This document shows, one piece after another, positions 42,421 through 51,337 of a stretch of DNA of 63,566 nt. The notes under the pieces were generated by a model that was not told the origin of the DNA, searched no databases, and saw only the letters and a list, made by a program, of their open reading frames with translations. This DNA is from Intrasporangium flavum (GTDB taxonomy: Bacteria > Actinomycetota > Actinomycetes > Actinomycetales > Dermatophilaceae). How positions within the stretch are numbered: the stretch's first letter is position 1; each line of letters begins with the position of its first letter. The stretch lies in NCBI RefSeq assembly GCF_001956915.1, contig NZ_MLJO01000019.1:1-63566 (forward strand). The letters run 5' to 3'. The translations under genes were made by a program, and so were the position numbers.

Positions 42421-42532
42421 CGGGTCACAGCGACTCCCTCGCCCGCCCACAGGCCACGTCCAGACTCCGGTTCTAGCCTGCCGCTGAGCGGCCCGCGGCA
42501 CGGTGCCCGGCCGCCGTCGAGGGGAGGACGCC

Positions 42533-42799
42533 ATGGCCGATCTGGGATGGCCCGAGATGCTCATCATCGCCATCGCCGCGATGGTCCTCTTCGGCTGGAA
42601 GCGGCTGCCGGACGCCTCGCGCAGCCTGGGCCGCTCGATCCGCGTCTTCCGCTCCGAGATCGCCGGGATGCGCACCGACGCCGAGGGCACGACGAACCCC
42701 ACCGCGGTGCCCCCGACCACCGTGGCCCCGTCCGACCTCGACGCCCCGGCGCCGGTCACGACGACCGAGGTCGCGGGCACGCCCCGGCAGCCCGACTGA
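42533..42799 (+). CDS. tatA: Sec-independent translocase subunit TatA/TatE
   Basis: 88 residues. The single N-terminal membrane helix (about 6-20), the hinge Phe20-Gly21, Pro26, and the amphipathic helix [19 protein letters not shown] are the TatA hallmarks; the disordered tail is Thr/Pro/Ala-rich. TatA oligomers form the pore for folded, twin-arginine exported proteins. GGGGAGGA lies ahead of ATG 42533. tatC is not in the window, so this is a scattered Tat gene or a TatA paralogue. The following 191-base gap (42800-42990) contains no convincing gene. Confidence 0.92.
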   Translation: MADLGWPEMLIIAIAAMVLFGWKRLPDASRSLGRSIRVFRSEIAGMRTDAEGTTNPTAVPPTTVAPSDLDAPAPVTTTEVAGTPRQPD

Positions 42800-42990
42800 C
42801 CGAGAGCGCCAGACTGTCCGGGTGACGCACACCTGGCGCGGCAACGGTCGTGGCCACCGGTGACCTGCGGTTGTTCGACGTGGCGGACCCGCCGCTGCTG
42901 CCCGACTCGAGGGCAGGGTGGACGACCCGGCCGGGCGCGGCGCGTGACGGTTAGGGTGGGTGCGGGCCCGTCCGACTCGAAGGGGGTGCG

Positions 42991-44715
42991 ATGACCAGCC
43001 CCGTCCGCCTCGACCCCGACTACCGCGCCGCGGCGTGGAAGCGCCTGGCCGCCAAGCAGTTCGACGTCCTCGTCATCGGTGGTGGCGTCACCGGTGCCGG
43101 CACGGCCCTCGACGCGGCGACGCGCGGGCTGTCCACCGCCCTCGTCGAGCAGCGCGACTTCGGCTCCGGCACGTCCTCGCGCTCCTCGAAGCTGTTCCAC
43201 GGCGGCCTGCGCTATCTCGAGCAGATGAACTTCGACCTCGTCCGCGAGGCGCTCAAGGAGCGCGAGCTCATGCTGAGCCGCATCGCGCCGCACCTCGTCA
43301 AGCCGGTCTCCTTCCTCTACCCGCTGACGAACCGCGGGTGGGAGCGTCCGTACGTCACGGCCGGCCTGACGCTCTACGACTCCATGGGCGGCGCGCGCTC
43401 GGTGCCGCGGCACAAGCAGCTGACCCGCACCGGGGCCCTCAAGCTGGCCCCGGCCCTCAAGCGGGAGTCGCTCACCGGCGGCCTGCTCTACTACGACGCC
43501 CAGGCCGACGACGCCCGGCACACCCTGACGACGGTGCGCACCGCGGCCGCCTACGGGGCCACGGTCGTCTCGAGCGCCCGCGTCGTCGACCTGCTTCGCG
43601 CCGGCGAGCGCGTCGTCGGGGCCGTCGTCGAGGACGTCGAGACCGGCGAGCGCACGGAGGTCCGCGCGTCCGTCGTCATCAACTGCACCGGCGTGTGGAC
43701 CGACGACATCCAGACGATGGCCGGTGGCCGCGGCCGCTTCCACGTGCGGGCGAGCAAGGGCGTGCACATCGTCGTCGCGCGCGACCGGATCAACTCCGAG
43801 TCCGGCCTCATCCTGCGCACCGAGAAGTCGGTGCTCTTCGTCATCCCGTGGAACACCCACTGGATCGTCGGCACCACCGACACCGACTGGGACCTCGACC
43901 GCTCGCACCCGGCCGCCACCAAGGCCGACATCGACTACATCCTCGAGCACATCAACGCCGTCCTGAAGGTGCCGCTGACCCATGCGGACATCCAGGGCGT
44001 CTACGCCGGCCTGCGCCCGCTGCTGTCCGGCGAGAGCGAGGACACCAGCCAGCTCTCGCGCGAGCACGCCGTGGCCCGCCCGCAGCCGGGGCTCATCTCC
44101 ATCGCCGGCGGCAAGTACACGACCTACCGCGTCATGGCGGCCGACGCCGTCGACGCGGCGGCCGAGGACGTCGGCGGCGACGTTCCGCCGAGCGTCACCG
44201 AGTTCATCCCGCTGTCCGGCGCCGAGGGCTACGTCGCCCTCGTCAACCAGATCGACCGGCTCGCCCGCCACCAGGACCTCCCGGTGTGGCGCGTCACCCA
44301 CCTGCTCGAGCGGTACGGCTCGCTCGTCCACGAGCTGTTCGACCTCGCCGAGGGCGACCGCAGCCTCTACGAGCCGCTGCCCGGCGCCGAGGAGTACCTC
44401 AAGGTCGAGGTGCTCTACGCCGCCACCCACGAGGCCGCCCTGCACCTCGACGACCTCCTGGCCCGGCGCACCCGCATCTCGATCGAGACCCCGAGCCGCG
44501 GCGTCGACTGCGCCCGCGCGGTGGCCGAGATCGTCGCCCCGGTGCTCGGCTGGGACGCCGAGCGTCTCGACGCCGAGGTCGCCGCCTACCTCGCCCGCGT
44601 CGAGGCCGAGCTCGAGTCGCAGAAGGAGCTCGTCGACTCCGAGGCCAACGAGGAGCGGCTCGCCGCCCCCGACGTGCGCCGCATCCCGGTCAGCCGGCCG
44701 CAGGAGGTCCCGTGA
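42991..44715 (+). CDS. glpD: Aerobic glycerol-3-phosphate dehydrogenase
   Basis: 574 residues. FAD-dependent, membrane-associated oxidation of glycerol-3-phosphate to dihydroxyacetone phosphate, passing electrons to the quinone pool. FAD motif VIGGGVTGAGTALDAATRG (about 29-47), GTSSRSSKLFHGGLRYLE, GIPWNTHWIVGTTDTDW-like region, and the GGKYTTYRVMA C-terminal flavin contact are present, plus the DAO_C helical cap. AAGGGGG lies ahead of ATG 42991. Coupled by GTGA overlap to a PfkB-type kinase. Works with GlpK (37641-39167). Confidence 0.97.
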   Translation: MTSPVRLDPDYRAAAWKRLAAKQFDVLVIGGGVTGAGTALDAATRGLSTALVEQRDFGSGTSSRSSKLFHGGLRYLEQMNFDLVREALKERELMLSRIAPHLVKPVSFLYPLTNRGWERPYVTAGLTLYDSMGGARSVPRHKQLTRTGALKLAPALKRESLTGGLLYYDAQADDARHTLTTVRTAAAYGATVVSSARVVDLLRAGERVVGAVVEDVETGERTEVRASVVINCTGVWTDDIQTMAGGRGRFHVRASKGVHIVVARDRINSESGLILRTEKSVLFVIPWNTHWIVGTTDTDWDLDRSHPAATKADIDYILEHINAVLKVPLTHADIQGVYAGLRPLLSGESEDTSQLSREHAVARPQPGLISIAGGKYTTYRVMAADAVDAAAEDVGGDVPPSVTEFIPLSGAEGYVALVNQIDRLARHQDLPVWRVTHLLERYGSLVHELFDLAEGDRSLYEPLPGAEEYLKVEVLYAATHEAALHLDDLLARRTRISIETPSRGVDCARAVAEIVAPVLGWDAERLDAEVAAYLARVEAELESQKELVDSEANEERLAAPDVRRIPVSRPQEVP

Positions 44716-45647
44716 CCGACGCGTCGACCGGTGGCGTCCTCGTCGTCGGCGGCACCGGCGTCGACACCATCGTGCGCGTCGCCGGGCTGCCGGTCCCCGT
44801 GGCCGACTCGCACGTCGTGCCGCCCATCGACACGCACGTCGGCCACACCGGCACCGGGGTCGCCCTGGGCCTGCAGCGGCTCGGCGTGCCGACGCGGATC
44901 GTCGACGTCGTGGGCGATGACCACGAGGGCCGCCTCGTGCGCGGTCGCCTTGCCGCAGAAGGCATCCCGTTCGACACCGTCGTCCACGCGAGCGGCACCC
45001 GCCGGGCCGTCAACCTCGTCGACCCGACCGGTCGCCGCCTCTCGCTCTACGACCCGCGGCACCCGTACGACCTCGTGCCCGACGCGTCGCTGTGGCTCGA
45101 CGCCCTTGCCGCGCTCGACGCCGGCCCGGGCGCCCGGCACGTGCACGCGTCGATCATGCCGTGGACGGTGCACGCGCTCCACGAGGCCACCGGGCGCGGG
45201 CTGAGCACCTCGACCGACCTGCACGACTGGGACGGCCGCAACCCGCACCACCGCCCCTTCGCCGAGGCCGCCGACGTCGTCTTCGTGTCCGGCTCGGCCC
45301 TCGGTGGCCGGGAGGACGAGGTCGTCGCCGACGTGCTCGAGCACGGTCGCGCGCACACCGTCGTCGTCATGGACGGCGCCCGCGGGAGCCGCGTCACCGT
45401 CCGCGACGGCGACCGCTTCGCGATGCCCGCCCTCGACCTTCCCGGGCGCACCGTCGTCGACTCGAACGGCGCCGGCGACGCCTACGTGTCGGGCTACCTG
45501 CGCACGTGGCTCGCGGGCGGCAGCGTCCACGACGCCGCACGCGCCGGCGCCGTGGCCGGTGCGTGGGCGTGCGGCACGGCCGGCACCCACGCCGACCTCG
45601 TCGACGCCGCGGAGCTCGACCGCCAGTTGGCCCGGCTCGACGCCTGA
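44712..45647 (+). CDS. PfkB-family sugar/nucleoside kinase
   Basis: 311 residues. Ribokinase fold: N-terminal glycines VVGGTGVDTIVRV, substrate region HVGHTGTGVALGLQRLG, and the ATP/anion-hole motif DSNGAGDAYVSGYL (250-263) with catalytic Asp256. The Asn at 252 replaces the more usual Thr of DTxGAGD. GTG 44712 overlaps the glpD stop (GTGA), so it is probably made with glpD; whether it phosphorylates a glycerol-related sugar or something else is unknown. Convergent with the VOC gene, two bases apart. Confidence 0.92.
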   Translation: MTDASTGGVLVVGGTGVDTIVRVAGLPVPVADSHVVPPIDTHVGHTGTGVALGLQRLGVPTRIVDVVGDDHEGRLVRGRLAAEGIPFDTVVHASGTRRAVNLVDPTGRRLSLYDPRHPYDLVPDASLWLDALAALDAGPGARHVHASIMPWTVHALHEATGRGLSTSTDLHDWDGRNPHHRPFAEAADVVFVSGSALGGREDEVVADVLEHGRAHTVVVMDGARGSRVTVRDGDRFAMPALDLPGRTVVDSNGAGDAYVSGYLRTWLAGGSVHDAARAGAVAGAWACGTAGTHADLVDAAELDRQLARLDA

Positions 45648-45649
45648 GC

Positions 45650-46078
45650 TCAGCCCTGGCTGCCGCCGGCGTTGTCAGCGCCGGCGATGTTGACCATCCA
45701 GTCGACGCCGTACTTGTCGGTGAGCATGCCGAAGGTGTCGCCCCACATCTGCTTCTCGAGCGGCATCTGGACGTTGCCCCCGTCCGCGAGACCGTCCCAC
45801 CAGCCCTTGAGGTCGGACTCGTCGTCGCCGCTCAGGCTGACCGTGATGCTCGAGCCCGAGCGGTACTCCATCTGCGGCGGGGTGTCCGCGGCCATGAGGG
45901 TGAAGCCGGACGGGGTCTCGAGCTGGGCGTGCATGATGCCGTCGGAGCCCTCGCCCTCCTGCCCGTACTCCCCGAACGTGCTGAGCGTCAGCTCGCCGCC
46001 GAAGACCGACTTGTAGAACTCCATCGCCTCGCGGGCGGTGTCCTTGAACGAGATGTAGGGGTTGAGCCGAGAGGTCAT
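45650..46078 (-). CDS. VOC/PhnB-like glyoxalase-fold protein
   Basis: 142 residues. Starts NPYISFKDTAREAMEFYKSVFGGELTLSTFGEY, the repeated beta-alpha-beta unit of PhnB-type VOC proteins, with the second unit at MEYRSGSSITVSLSGDDE and ending WMVNIAG. Such proteins are dimers; this subgroup lacks some glyoxalase metal ligands and has no assigned reaction. ATG 46078 follows AAGGAG by 6 bases; a GTG at 46081 is an alternative. Confidence 0.9.
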   Translation of the reverse strand: MTSRLNPYISFKDTAREAMEFYKSVFGGELTLSTFGEYGQEGEGSDGIMHAQLETPSGFTLMAADTPPQMEYRSGSSITVSLSGDDESDLKGWWDGLADGGNVQMPLEKQMWGDTFGMLTDKYGVDWMVNIAGADNAGGSQG

Positions 46079-46160
46079 CACATGCTCCTTCGCAGGTCGC
46101 TCCGGTGCGGAACGGGACGCGCAGCAGCCTAGGACCGTGCACCGACGGCGGGAACCCTCA

Positions 46161-47030
46161 TCAGTACGAGCGCCGTGAGCGCCGGGCCCCACCGCTCGAT
46201 CCGAGCGGGTTCTGCCGGCGGCCGTCGTCGGTGGGCCCCAGGCCGCCCTGGCAGGTCGGGCAGTAGAACATCGTGCGCTCCTGCGGTGGCACCCCGATCG
46301 GCGCCACCCGGACCGTCGTGCCGCAGCGCCGGCACGGACGCCCACTCCGGGCGTGGACGTAGTGCGCCTCGTCGAGGCGTCGGCTGCCCGTGCTCGACTG
46401 CACGGCGTGGTGGCGGCCCTGGTCGATGAGCCGGTGGGCCCGGTCGACGACCCGCTCGACGCCCTCGCGCCCGAGGTCGGCCGGCAGCGCCCACGGCTGG
46501 ACGCGCTCGAGGAAGAGCGTCTCGGCGCACCACATGGTCCCGACGCCGGCGAGGTTGCGCTGGTCGAGCAGGGCCGCCCCGATCGGGACGGGGGCCGCGA
46601 GGACGTTGCCGACGGCGCGGTCGCGGTCCCAGTCGGGGCCGAGGACGTCGGGCCCGAGGTGGCCGACGAGGTCGCCCTCGCGGGCGGTCGGCACGAGGTC
46701 GAGCATCCCGAGCCGCAGCCCGAGCGCCGTCCAGTCGGGCGCCGACACGAGGGCCCGCAGCTGCGGGTTGCGGCGCCACCGCTCGGCCAGCGTCGGCGTC
46801 GCCTCGACGCGCCACTGGCCCTCCATCCGCAGGTGCGAGTGCAGCGTCACGCCGCCCTCGATGCGGTGCAGGACGTGCTTCCCACGGCTGACCACCTCGA
46901 GCGTCGAGCGGCCACGGAGGTCGGCCGTCGAGATCTCCGGCCAGCGCAGGTCGGCCTCGACGATGACGCGTCCGGCGAGAGCGGCGTGCAGCCGCTGCGC
47001 CGTGCGCCACACGGTGTCGCCCTCCGGCAC
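46161..47030 (-). CDS. nei: Endonuclease VIII-like DNA glycosylase (Nei/Fpg family)
   Basis: 289 residues. Removes oxidised bases and nicks the strand. GTG 47030 is fixed by chemistry: it exposes Pro2 and Glu3 (PEGDTVWR) as the catalytic N-terminus after Met removal, and GAGG lies 6 bases upstream. Lys51 in SRGKHVL, the LHSHLRMEG strand and the C-terminal zinc finger CRRCG...FYCPTC (about 232-262) complete the fold. PEGDTVWR, not PELPEVE, marks the Nei branch. The basic tail (about 270-289) extends past the zinc finger. Divergent from the large glycosyltransferase gene. Confidence 0.95.
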   Translation of the reverse strand: MPEGDTVWRTAQRLHAALAGRVIVEADLRWPEISTADLRGRSTLEVVSRGKHVLHRIEGGVTLHSHLRMEGQWRVEATPTLAERWRRNPQLRALVSAPDWTALGLRLGMLDLVPTAREGDLVGHLGPDVLGPDWDRDRAVGNVLAAPVPIGAALLDQRNLAGVGTMWCAETLFLERVQPWALPADLGREGVERVVDRAHRLIDQGRHHAVQSSTGSRRLDEAHYVHARSGRPCRRCGTTVRVAPIGVPPQERTMFYCPTCQGGLGPTDDGRRQNPLGSSGGARRSRRSY

Positions 47031-47145
47031 CTGCCACCTCCCGACCACTCGTCCGGTGCGTGTCGTACCCGGCCTTCACCTCGCGTTCACCACCGGGGCG
47101 CCGGCCAGGGCCAGCGTATTCAACCCGCGCCACTACCTTCGCCGG

Positions 47146-50100
47146 GTGCGAGACCTGACCGTCGTCGTGTCCGCCCCCGGATCGTGCGCCTCCCTCGAGC
47201 GATGCCTGCGGGCGCTCGCGGCGCAGACGATGCCGGCCGACCGGTTCGAGGTGGTCGTCGTGCTGCACGGCCCGGGCGAGGCGGCCCGCGAGGCGCTGAA
47301 GCGCACGCTGGAAGGCCCGCTCGCCGGTCACGAGGTCGTCCTCGCCGACGCGGTCGCCTCCACCTCCGCCGCCGCCCGCAACGTCGGCGTCGAGCTCGCG
47401 CGGGGCACGTGGACGACGCTCGTCGACGGGCGCGACCTCCCCGGCCCCGACCTGCTCGAGGCCCTCCACGCGTCCCGCTCCACCGAGCGGGTCGCCGCGG
47501 CCCGCGTCGAGCAGGTGGGAGCCGGCCACGAGCCGGCGCCCGACGCGGGACCGACCACGGCTCCCCACCGGGCGGTCGGGCTCGCCCGCGCCCGCGGCGG
47601 GTTCCTCGTGCCGACCGCCTGGCTGCGCGACGTGCCCTGGGCCGACGCCCTCGCCGAGCATGCCGATGCCGTCCGCTCGGGGGCGCTGCTCAGCCGGTTC
47701 GAGCACCGCTTCACGACGGTCGACCCCGCGCCCGCGCTGCGCGGCGCCACCTACCTCGTCTCCCCCGACGACGGCGCCCGGTCACCGGCCGACGTGGTCC
47801 GTGACCGGGTCGCGGCGCTCGTGGCCCTCACCGGCGGCACCCAGGCCGACCCCGCCGACCGCTCGGCCCTGACCGACGCCCTGGTCGATGCCGAGCTGGC
47901 CGACCTGCGACGCGACGTCTGGGGCGACGCGGACGCCTCCGCGCTCGCGGACCGGCTCCTGCGCGCCGCCGGCATCCGCGGGGTCCGCGGGCTCGGCACG
48001 ACGACCTCGCACGACGACACGTGGTCGCTGTTCCGCGAGCCGGACGACGCCGTGCGCTCGGTCGTCGTCGTCGCGGGCAGCGCGGGGGCGGTCAACGGGC
48101 ACGCCCGGATGCTGTCGTTTCTGTCCCGCAACGGGGTCGGCGTGCGGGTCGTGCACTACAGCGGGCGCCTCAAGCCGATGCTGCGCCGGCTTCCCGACGC
48201 CCACCGCGTCGAGGTGCTGCCCGCGTCGTCGGCCTGGCTCGAGGCGCGCCTCGCCGGCACCCGGTCGCGCCGGGGTCGCGTCGCCGTCCGGGCCGCCGAG
48301 GAGGCCCTGCGCGTCGGCCGACGCGTCGTGCCCGAGGTGCTGCCGCCCCGGGTCACGGCCCCTGCGTGGCGACGCGTCGACCAGCGCGCCATCGACCTCG
48401 CGACCGAGCCGGGGAGCGTCGTCGTCCTCGACCGCGGTGGCTCGACGCTCCTGCGAGCCTGTGCCACAGGCGGTTCCGCACCCGAGGCCGGGGACCTCCA
48501 CGACCTCGCCGTCACGGTGATGCGGGTCGCGGCGAGCCGCGTCGGGGGGCACCTGCAGGACGCACACGCCGCCCGGGGCGCGTCGCGGGTCCTGCGCCGC
48601 GCCCCGGCGCGCACGCGGTCGGGGCTCGACGCGCGCCTGTGGGCCATGGTCGGCTACCGGCTGCTGCGCTCGAACCGGCTCGAGGCGGCCCAGCAGGTGC
48701 TCGACGACCTCGGCGCCGTCTTCGGCGCGGACGCGCTCGACCGGCACGGGGTGCCGGCGCTGCGCGCGCTCCTCGACGTGCAGACGGGGCGCTCGCGCGA
48801 CATCGAGCCCGTCGTCGCCGCCGTCCGCGGCGCCCTCGAGGAGGCCGACGCCGCCCTGTCCGCCCAGGACGGCGACCCGGACGACGCCACCCTCGACGAG
48901 GTCGCCTTCCTCGCCACGGTCGCCCTCGACGTCCTGTTCACCCGACGCCTGCACGCCGCCGTGGTGACGACGCCGCTCGTCGACGACCCGGGTACCTTCC
49001 TCGCCCCGCTGCGCGACACCGTCACGGGGCGCCTGCTGGCCGCACCCGCCCGACGGCGCGACGCCGTGGTGCCCCCGGCCGCCGCACGGCCTCGGCCTCG
49101 CGTCACCGTGCTGCCCGGCGCCTACCCGAAGTTCGCCAGGGCCGTCGTCGAGCAGCTCGCCCCGGCCGCCGACGTCGAGGTGCTCGACCTCGGCGCCCGC
49201 GAGTCCCGCTTCACCAACACCGGCATCGACCCCCGCACGGTGCGGGCGCGGCTGCTCGCCGCCACGGGCCGGGCGCCCGCGCTCGACCCTGCGACGGCCG
49301 AGGCGCTGGGCGCCGACGTCGTCTTCGTCGACTGGGCCGACAAGGGCCTGACGTGGGCCACCGACGTCGTGCCCGAGGGCACCCGCGTCGTCGTGCGCCT
49401 CCACGGCGTCGACACCTTGAGCGCCTGGCTGCACACGGCCGACTGGTCGCGCGTCACCGACGCGATCTTCCCGAGCGAGCACCTGCGCCGGGCCGCCGCG
49501 GGCGCCCTCGGGGGCCGCCTCGACGGGGTGCGCCAGCACGTCGTCGCCAACCCCGTCGACGTCGAGCGGTACGTCCTGCCCAAGCGCCCGTCGGCCCGCA
49601 AGCGCCTCGGCATGGTCGGCTGGGCCCAGCAGGTCAAGGACCCGCTGTGGACGCTCGACGTGCTGGCCGAGCTGCGGCGCCACGACCCCGAGTGGCGCCT
49701 CGCCCTCATCGGCGCCGACGTCGACCTGGGGGCCGGCAACCCCGTCGAGCGCGAGCTCGCCCACGCCTTCCACGCCCGCCTCGCCGCCGACCCCGACCTG
49801 CACGACGGCATCGACTACGTCGGCTACACCTCGCGCCTGCCCGAGCGGCTGCGCGACGTCGGCTGGGCCGTCAGCGCGAGCCGCCGCGAGGGCTTCCACG
49901 TCGGCCTCGTCGAGATGGCCGCGAGCGGTGCCGTGCCCGTGGTGCGCGACTGGCCCGTGTACGCCCGCGAGGGCGGCGCCGGCCTGCTCTACCCGAGCGA
50001 GTGGGTCGTCTCGACGCCGGCCGAGGCCGCGGCCCGGATCCTGGCCGTCTCCGACGGCGACGCGTGGGAGGACGAGAGCGCCGACACCGTGGCCGCGACG

Positions 50101-50166
50101 CGAGAGCGTTTCAGCGGCAACGACGCCGGCGCCCGGTTGCGCGAGATCGTCCTCAGGAACGACTGA
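47146..50166 (+). CDS. Large two-headed glycosyltransferase
   Basis: 1006 residues. The N-terminal part (about 1-230) is a GT2-like GT-A domain (LTVVVSAPGSCASLERCLRALAAQT; GHEVVLADAVASTSAAARNVGVELARG; TTLVDGRDLPG in the DxD position). A long middle (about 300-660) holds Ala/Arg-rich helices without a recognised domain. The C-terminal part (about 660-1006) is a GT4-like GT-B domain: RVTVLPGAYPKF, VVVRLHGVDTLSAWL, FPSEHLRRAA, MVGWAQQVKDP, and the donor-site region SASRREGFHVGLVEMAASGAVPV. No signal peptide; acts inside. GTG 47146 is 6 bases after TACCTT, a possible leaderless -10. First gene of the polysaccharide locus; it overlaps the next, convergent gene by 14 bases. Confidence 0.85.
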   Translation: MRDLTVVVSAPGSCASLERCLRALAAQTMPADRFEVVVVLHGPGEAAREALKRTLEGPLAGHEVVLADAVASTSAAARNVGVELARGTWTTLVDGRDLPGPDLLEALHASRSTERVAAARVEQVGAGHEPAPDAGPTTAPHRAVGLARARGGFLVPTAWLRDVPWADALAEHADAVRSGALLSRFEHRFTTVDPAPALRGATYLVSPDDGARSPADVVRDRVAALVALTGGTQADPADRSALTDALVDAELADLRRDVWGDADASALADRLLRAAGIRGVRGLGTTTSHDDTWSLFREPDDAVRSVVVVAGSAGAVNGHARMLSFLSRNGVGVRVVHYSGRLKPMLRRLPDAHRVEVLPASSAWLEARLAGTRSRRGRVAVRAAEEALRVGRRVVPEVLPPRVTAPAWRRVDQRAIDLATEPGSVVVLDRGGSTLLRACATGGSAPEAGDLHDLAVTVMRVAASRVGGHLQDAHAARGASRVLRRAPARTRSGLDARLWAMVGYRLLRSNRLEAAQQVLDDLGAVFGADALDRHGVPALRALLDVQTGRSRDIEPVVAAVRGALEEADAALSAQDGDPDDATLDEVAFLATVALDVLFTRRLHAAVVTTPLVDDPGTFLAPLRDTVTGRLLAAPARRRDAVVPPAAARPRPRVTVLPGAYPKFARAVVEQLAPAADVEVLDLGARESRFTNTGIDPRTVRARLLAATGRAPALDPATAEALGADVVFVDWADKGLTWATDVVPEGTRVVVRLHGVDTLSAWLHTADWSRVTDAIFPSEHLRRAAAGALGGRLDGVRQHVVANPVDVERYVLPKRPSARKRLGMVGWAQQVKDPLWTLDVLAELRRHDPEWRLALIGADVDLGAGNPVERELAHAFHARLAADPDLHDGIDYVGYTSRLPERLRDVGWAVSASRREGFHVGLVEMAASGAVPVVRDWPVYAREGGAGLLYPSEWVVSTPAEAAARILAVSDGDAWEDESADTVAATRERFSGNDAGARLREIVLRND

Positions 50167-51337
50167 TCCGCGAGAGCACCTGCACGGCCGCGCTCGCGTG
50201 CTCGATCGGCGAGCGGTGGTCGAGGGGCTGGGCATCGAGCGCGCTCCCCTCCTCGACGACGCCCCAGACCGGCGTGCCGCTGCCCCGGTAGTCGCTCCAC
50301 TTCGACGGCAGGAACGGGTTCTGCGCCCCGGCCGGGCTCACGGCGTCGTTGACCAGGAGGCAGTCCATGCGCCGGGCCAGGGACAGGAACTCGAGGTAGC
50401 CGACGAACGGCCCGACCCGGACGCAGTCGCCGAGCCCGCGGCCGACGACGACGTCGTGCAGCTCCTCGGGCTTCGAGGTGAACACATGGAGCAGGACGCG
50501 CTCGCGCACCGCACGCGGCGCCACCTCGAGGGCGTCCAGGACGCCGGTGACGCCACGGTTGGCGTAGAAGTTGCCGAAGTAGCCGACGTGCCGGCGGTTC
50601 GGGTCGAGCTCGTACGCCGAGGGCCGGCTCTCGTAGAAGCGCGTCGCCGGCGTCGGGTGCGGTGACACGACGCCGACCCGGGCGGCGCGCTCGGCAAGGC
50701 GCCGGTCGTGGCAGTGCTCGAGCATGAAGTCGCGCTGGTGCTCATTGGTGAACATGACGCCGTCGGCGAGCGCGAACGCGATGACCTCGCACCACTCGAA
50801 GGCGTTGAGCCCCTCGGGGGCCCGGAACCCGGCAGCCTCGACCGCGGCGCGCAGCCGGCCGAGGACCCGGTCGTCGGTGGCCGGGGCCGCCCGGACACCA
50901 CCGAGCACGTCGTGCGAGAGCGGGTCGGAGAACTCAGCGTCCCAGTGGATCCCGGGCCGGGCCAGCTTGACCTCGGCGGCCAGGAAGTGCGAGGCCGCGA
51001 ACTGCGCTCTGCTGTAGACGGACTCGTACTCGCCCTGCAGGGCCTCCCAGCGCTGGAACGTCTCGATGCCGAGCCGCTGATAGTCGACGATCGAGCCCCA
51101 CGAGCTGAACGCGGTCTTCGACGGCACGGCCGCGAACCGGCGGACCAGGCCGCCGGTCAGCTGGACGAGACCGGCGTCCTGGTGGCGGATCGAGTCCATC
51201 GCGTTGCACACGACGTCGACGGGCTCGCCGCGGTCGTGGACGCGCTTGGCCGCGACGATCGCCGCGGTGTCGGAGTACGGCGGGAAGCAGTACGAGGTGA
51301 CGAGTCGGCGGGCAGGTGTGCTCACGGTGGTTCCCAT
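50153..51337 (-). CDS. Glycosyltransferase (GT-B-like), polysaccharide locus
   Basis: 394 residues. N-terminus TSYCFPPYSDTAAIVAAKRVHDRGEPVDVVCN is the acceptor-side Rossmann start of group 1 transferases; the C-terminal half has RRHVGYFGNFYANRG and a GTPVWGVVEEGSAL donor-side stretch. An internal EFSDPLSHDV segment and CEVIAFALADGVMFTNEHQRDFM resemble exopolysaccharide glycosyltransferases of unknown linkage. ATG 51337 overlaps the stop of the preceding gene by one base (TGATG), so it is made with the CgeB-GT2 protein. The 3' end overlaps the convergent large transferase by 14 bases. Confidence 0.8.
   Translation of the reverse strand: MGTTVSTPARRLVTSYCFPPYSDTAAIVAAKRVHDRGEPVDVVCNAMDSIRHQDAGLVQLTGGLVRRFAAVPSKTAFSSWGSIVDYQRLGIETFQRWEALQGEYESVYSRAQFAASHFLAAEVKLARPGIHWDAEFSDPLSHDVLGGVRAAPATDDRVLGRLRAAVEAAGFRAPEGLNAFEWCEVIAFALADGVMFTNEHQRDFMLEHCHDRRLAERAARVGVVSPHPTPATRFYESRPSAYELDPNRRHVGYFGNFYANRGVTGVLDALEVAPRAVRERVLLHVFTSKPEELHDVVVGRGLGDCVRVGPFVGYLEFLSLARRMDCLLVNDAVSPAGAQNPFLPSKWSDYRGSGTPVWGVVEEGSALDAQPLDHRSPIEHASAAVQVLSRISRS

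Noticed and set aside
42800..42990. Short frames before glpD (for example GTG 42822 and the stretch encoding TGDLRLFDVADPP)
   Set aside because: Too short, interrupted and without homology I recognise; could be a relic but cannot be supported.
39973..44445. A 1490-codon open frame on the minus strand
   Set aside because: It crosses the transposase, HNH, HIT, tatA and glpD genes in antisense; its Gly/Arg/Asp-rich composition is a GC-codon shadow and it has no domain.
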